Shown here: in pieces, positions 7,232-8,773 of the stretch | How positions within the stretch are numbered: the stretch's first letter is position 1 | Layout: each line of letters starts with the position of its first letter | DNA from: Methylovulum sp. | GTDB lineage: Bacteria > Pseudomonadota > Gammaproteobacteria > Methylococcales > Methylomonadaceae | DNA: 8,773 bases | Assembly: GCA_004299465.1 (NCBI GenBank) | Contig: SCST01000321.1 | Coordinates: 1-8,773 of the forward strand | Reading direction: 5' to 3' | Made by a program: the position numbers and the translations under genes | Notes under the pieces: generated by a model | Databases searched by the model: none | What the model was told of the DNA's origin: nothing | The model's input: only the letters and a program-made list of their open reading frames with translations

Positions 7232-7402
7232 AATCTATTCCCGGACAATTGGACAACAATGGCGGAATTGCAGGCATGGGTTCGATCTCCTGAAAGCGTT
7301 AATCTTACGCCATCGAAAATTAACTCGGGAGACAGCCCTATGAATGTTTAACACAAAGCCTCGCATAACAAACCCATTGAGAAATTAAAAAAGGAGAGAC
7401 CA
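7232..7402. promoter_or_regulatory. Divergent regulatory region between the AraC-type gene and the AhpD-like gene
   Basis: This 171-base gap must hold both start regions and probably the regulator's binding sites. Two direct copies of GGACAA lie at 7243-7248 and 7251-7256 (TTGTCC on the minus strand). They are eight bases apart and only about 12 bases before the regulator's GTG, so they could be operator half-sites used in autoregulation. The ribosome site of the AhpD-like gene, AAGGAGAG, is at 7391-7398. I could not identify a convincing pair of -35/-10 hexamers on either strand. Confidence 0.4.
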
Positions 7403-7981
7403 ATGTCCCAATTCAATATTCATTCCATCGCGCAAGCACCGGTAGCCGCCCGGTCGCTGCTTGAAGGCGCGCAACAAAAATTCGGCTTCATACCGAACCT
7501 ACTCGGCAGTTTCGCCGAATCGCCGGCAACGTTGCAAGCCTATCTCGAACTCGGTGCGCTTATGGGCAAAACGGCATTGACTCCGGTAGAGCAGCAAGTC
7601 GTATTGCTGGCGGCCAGCGCCGAAAACCATTGCACTTATTGCGTGGCGGCGCATTCGGTGATTGCCAAACAGATGGTCAAGGCCGATGCCGCTATCGTCG
7701 ACGCTTTACGCGAGTTGCAGCCGTTGCCGGATCGGAAATTGGAGGCCTTGGCGGTATTCACCCGCGCCGTCGTCAAGCAACGCGGCCATGTCGACGGTAA
7801 AGCCCTGGACGATTTTATCGGCGCAGGCTATAACCGGGCTCAAGTGCTGGATGTGGTGCTGGGCGTGACGATGAAAACGCTCAGCAACTACGCCAATCAT
7901 ATCATGCACACGCCGCTGGATGTGCAATTCCAGGCGCAAGCCTGGGATGCCCCCAGTCAGTGCAATAAGCAGTGCGCATAA
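7403..7981 (+). CDS. AhpD-like / carboxymuconolactone decarboxylase-family protein (peroxidase-related)
   Basis: This 192-residue all-helical cytoplasmic protein belongs to the AhpD/carboxymuconolactone decarboxylase fold. The redox motif ENHCTYCVAAH is intact at residues 74-84 (Glu74, His76, Cys77, Cys80, His84). This is the thiol and proton-relay arrangement of AhpD-type alkylhydroperoxidases. I therefore favour a thiol peroxidase or reductase role over a true decarboxylase. The N-terminal FGFIPNLLGSFAESPATLQAYLEL is typical of the peroxidase-related branch. ATG 7403 is set by a near-perfect AAGGAGAG ribosome site four bases away. Two further cysteines, Cys187 and Cys191, sit at the very C-terminus (SQCNKQCA), and their role is unclear. 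A tautomerase gene follows after 53 bases on the same strand, and the AraC-type regulator is divergent, which suggests induction by that regulator. Confidence 0.9.
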   Translation: MSQFNIHSIAQAPVAARSLLEGAQQKFGFIPNLLGSFAESPATLQAYLELGALMGKTALTPVEQQVVLLAASAENHCTYCVAAHSVIAKQMVKADAAIVDALRELQPLPDRKLEALAVFTRAVVKQRGHVDGKALDDFIGAGYNRAQVLDVVLGVTMKTLSNYANHIMHTPLDVQFQAQAWDAPSQCNKQCA

Positions 7982-8022
7982 ATATTTTATATTTTCGGCA
8001 ATACAACATTAATCATTTTTAC

Positions 8023-8028
8023 AGGAGA
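8023..8028 (+). promoter_or_regulatory. Ribosome binding site fixing the tautomerase start
   Basis: AGGAGA lies six bases before ATG 8035. It rules out the longer in-frame reading that begins at a GTG inside the end of the preceding gene, and it puts the catalytic proline directly after the initiator methionine. Confidence 0.75.
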
Positions 8029-8034
8029 AATACC

Positions 8035-8256
8035 ATGCCACTCGTACAAATCAAAGGCATCAGCGGTTATTTATCATTGCAACAAAAACAGGACATCATC
8101 AGCAAGGTCACCGATGCCATCGTTTCGGTAGAAGGCGAAGGCTTAAGGCCGGTCACCTGGGTGCTGATAGAAGACGTCGCATCGGGCCAATGGGGCGTCG
8201 GCGGGCAAGCCGTTACCACCGAGGCCATTCGCGCGATGAGTCAAGCATCAGGGTAA
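8035..8256 (+). CDS. 4-oxalocrotonate tautomerase-family protein, 73 residues
   Basis: This is a small enzyme of the tautomerase superfamily, which uses an N-terminal proline as catalytic base after removal of methionine. The product starts MPLVQIKGISGYL, so Pro1 is in place, and its length fits the short 4-OT-type subunits that assemble into oligomers. Conserved features include the EGEGLRPVTWVLIEDV strand and GQWGVGG near residues 51-57, which matches the GHFGIGG region of classical 4-OT. By my alignment, classical Arg11 corresponds to a Gly-Tyr position and Arg39 to a Thr, while an Arg occurs three residues earlier (residue 38). The substrate therefore probably differs from 2-hydroxymuconate. 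The gene lies 53 bases after the AhpD-like gene and is probably co-transcribed under the AraC-type regulator. The real reaction is unknown. Confidence 0.88.
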   Translation: MPLVQIKGISGYLSLQQKQDIISKVTDAIVSVEGEGLRPVTWVLIEDVASGQWGVGGQAVTTEAIRAMSQASG

Positions 8257-8293
8257 TTGATGTCAAGAACGGACTCGAAATAAGCTGAGCGTT

Positions 8294-8321
8294 TGTAGGT
8301 GCGGATAAATACGCACCTACA
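8294..8321. repeat. Perfect 10-bp inverted repeat with 8-base loop (REP-like palindrome)
   Basis: TGTAGGTGCG at 8294-8303 and its exact complement CGCACCTACA at 8312-8321 flank GATAAATA. The form, a GC-rich palindrome between genes, resembles dispersed REP-type repeats. It lies 37 bases after the tautomerase stop. There is no T-run after either arm, so a simple intrinsic terminator is unlikely, although the hairpin could protect the 3' end of the upstream transcript. Confidence 0.7.
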
Positions 8322-8355
8322 GCACCGCATAACCGAAACATATAGAAACCTTATA

Positions 8356-8682
8356 ATGAATCTGCTTAAATCGATATTCATCAGCAGTTGCATAACGCTG
8401 GTGATGGCTATCACCGGTTATGCCGGATGGATGCTGTACCCAGACGAAAACCCAATCGCCTGGAGCGGCGTCATGCTGACTGCCGGGCTGCTGTTGACGG
8501 TGATTACCCGGCTGATGCTGTGCAAAAACGTCGCGCGCACCAGCGCGCATTTCCCGTTTATTAATTTTCTGGCCGCAGTCGGCGTCAGCCTTGTTTTTGG
8601 GGCTAGGTATGGTATTCGTCCTGAGCCGGATGTTTACCTGGACGTGTTGCGCCGTCACGGGATAGTTCCCGTTGCAGCCTGA
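8356..8682 (+). CDS. Small three-helix membrane protein of unknown function, 108 residues
   Basis: I do not recognise a family. The product is strongly hydrophobic, with predicted membrane helices at about residues 7-27, 35-55 and 66-84. Short polar links separate them, such as YPDENPIAW between the first two and CKNVARTSAHF between the second and third. The soluble tail RPEPDVYLDVLRRHGIVPVAA follows the last helix. ATG 8356 was chosen because the only longer start, a GTG at 8299, falls inside the left arm of the palindrome and would add a polar extension unlike the rest. The ribosome site is poor (AGAAACC), so start and expression level are uncertain. It lies downstream of the tautomerase but is separated from it by 99 bases and a palindrome, so a shared role cannot be assumed. 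Confidence 0.6.
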   Translation: MNLLKSIFISSCITLVMAITGYAGWMLYPDENPIAWSGVMLTAGLLLTVITRLMLCKNVARTSAHFPFINFLAAVGVSLVFGARYGIRPEPDVYLDVLRRHGIVPVAA

Positions 8683-8773
8683 CAGACTGGCGGAGAAGCA
8701 AGCTACCGCCAAAAACCCAATCAAGCTATTCCTACTTGATTATCCTTATCTTCCACTTTGGAGTTATCACAAT
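8683..8773. other. Right-edge stretch without a supported gene
   Basis: An imperfect hairpin, TGGCGG at 8688-8693 with CCGCCA at 8706-8711 and a 12-base loop, sits just after the membrane-protein stop. It is followed by A-rich rather than T-rich sequence on this strand, so it is at best a weak terminator. The rest is AT-rich and may be the upstream region of a gene beyond the window. Confidence 0.35.

Noticed and set aside
7972..8034. Longer tautomerase start at a GTG inside the end of the AhpD-like gene
   Set aside because: It would bury the catalytic proline behind 21 residues. ATG 8035 has a good ribosome site and gives the family's MP start.
8299..8355. Longer start (GTG 8299) for the membrane protein
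   Set aside because: The codon lies inside a palindrome, has no ribosome site, and adds a polar extension before the first membrane helix.
8688..8711. Hairpin TGGCGG/CCGCCA after the membrane-protein gene as an intrinsic terminator
   Set aside because: The stem is six base pairs with a 12-base loop and is followed by A's, not T's, on the gene's strand. It is recorded only as part of the edge region.

Overview
The window looks like chromosomal DNA of a motile, Gram-negative gammaproteobacterium of moderate GC content. The chemotaxis genes, the exonuclease III-type enzyme and the AraC/AhpD-like/tautomerase cluster all fit this. The style of the receptor HAMP segment suggests something near the methanotrophs (Methylococcales), but that is an impression from memory and not something the sequence proves. 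No rRNA, tRNA, CRISPR array, insertion sequence or phage gene was found.

Positions 1-5226 are one leftward (minus-strand) chemotaxis transcription unit. In order of transcription it holds a 565-residue methyl-accepting chemotaxis protein (MCP), a 680-residue MCP, cheB (receptor methylesterase/deamidase), and the first 129 codons of cheR (receptor methyltransferase), which runs off the left edge. The first three genes are joined by 4-base stop/start overlaps, and cheB and cheR are 11 bases apart. The set makes sense as two receptors plus the two enzymes that adjust their methylation. No cheA, cheW or cheY is inside the window. The most notable structural point is that the two receptors carry nearly identical HAMP and signalling halves (about 1036 bp, about 94% identical, no indel) behind unrelated sensor halves. 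The pair therefore looks like a tandem duplication with sensor exchange.

Positions 5227-5512 are a divergent intergenic gap with a weak promoter candidate for the chemotaxis unit and perhaps a decayed reading frame. Positions 5513-6277 (plus) encode an exonuclease III / AP endonuclease with all family motifs intact.

Positions 6356-8256 form a small regulated module. An AraC-type regulator (minus strand, GTG start) is divergent from an AhpD-like carboxymuconolactone-decarboxylase-family protein with an intact redox CxxC motif. That gene is followed on the same strand by a 73-residue 4-oxalocrotonate-tautomerase-like protein. A perfect 10-bp palindrome resembling a dispersed REP-type repeat follows at 8294-8321. 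The last gene (8356-8682, plus) is a three-helix membrane protein of unknown function. The final 90 bases hold no gene that I can support.

I did not find a convincing new biological system. The best leads are the duplicated receptor module with its atypical signalling tip, and the regulator/AhpD-like/tautomerase cluster whose tautomerase lacks the usual active-site arginines.
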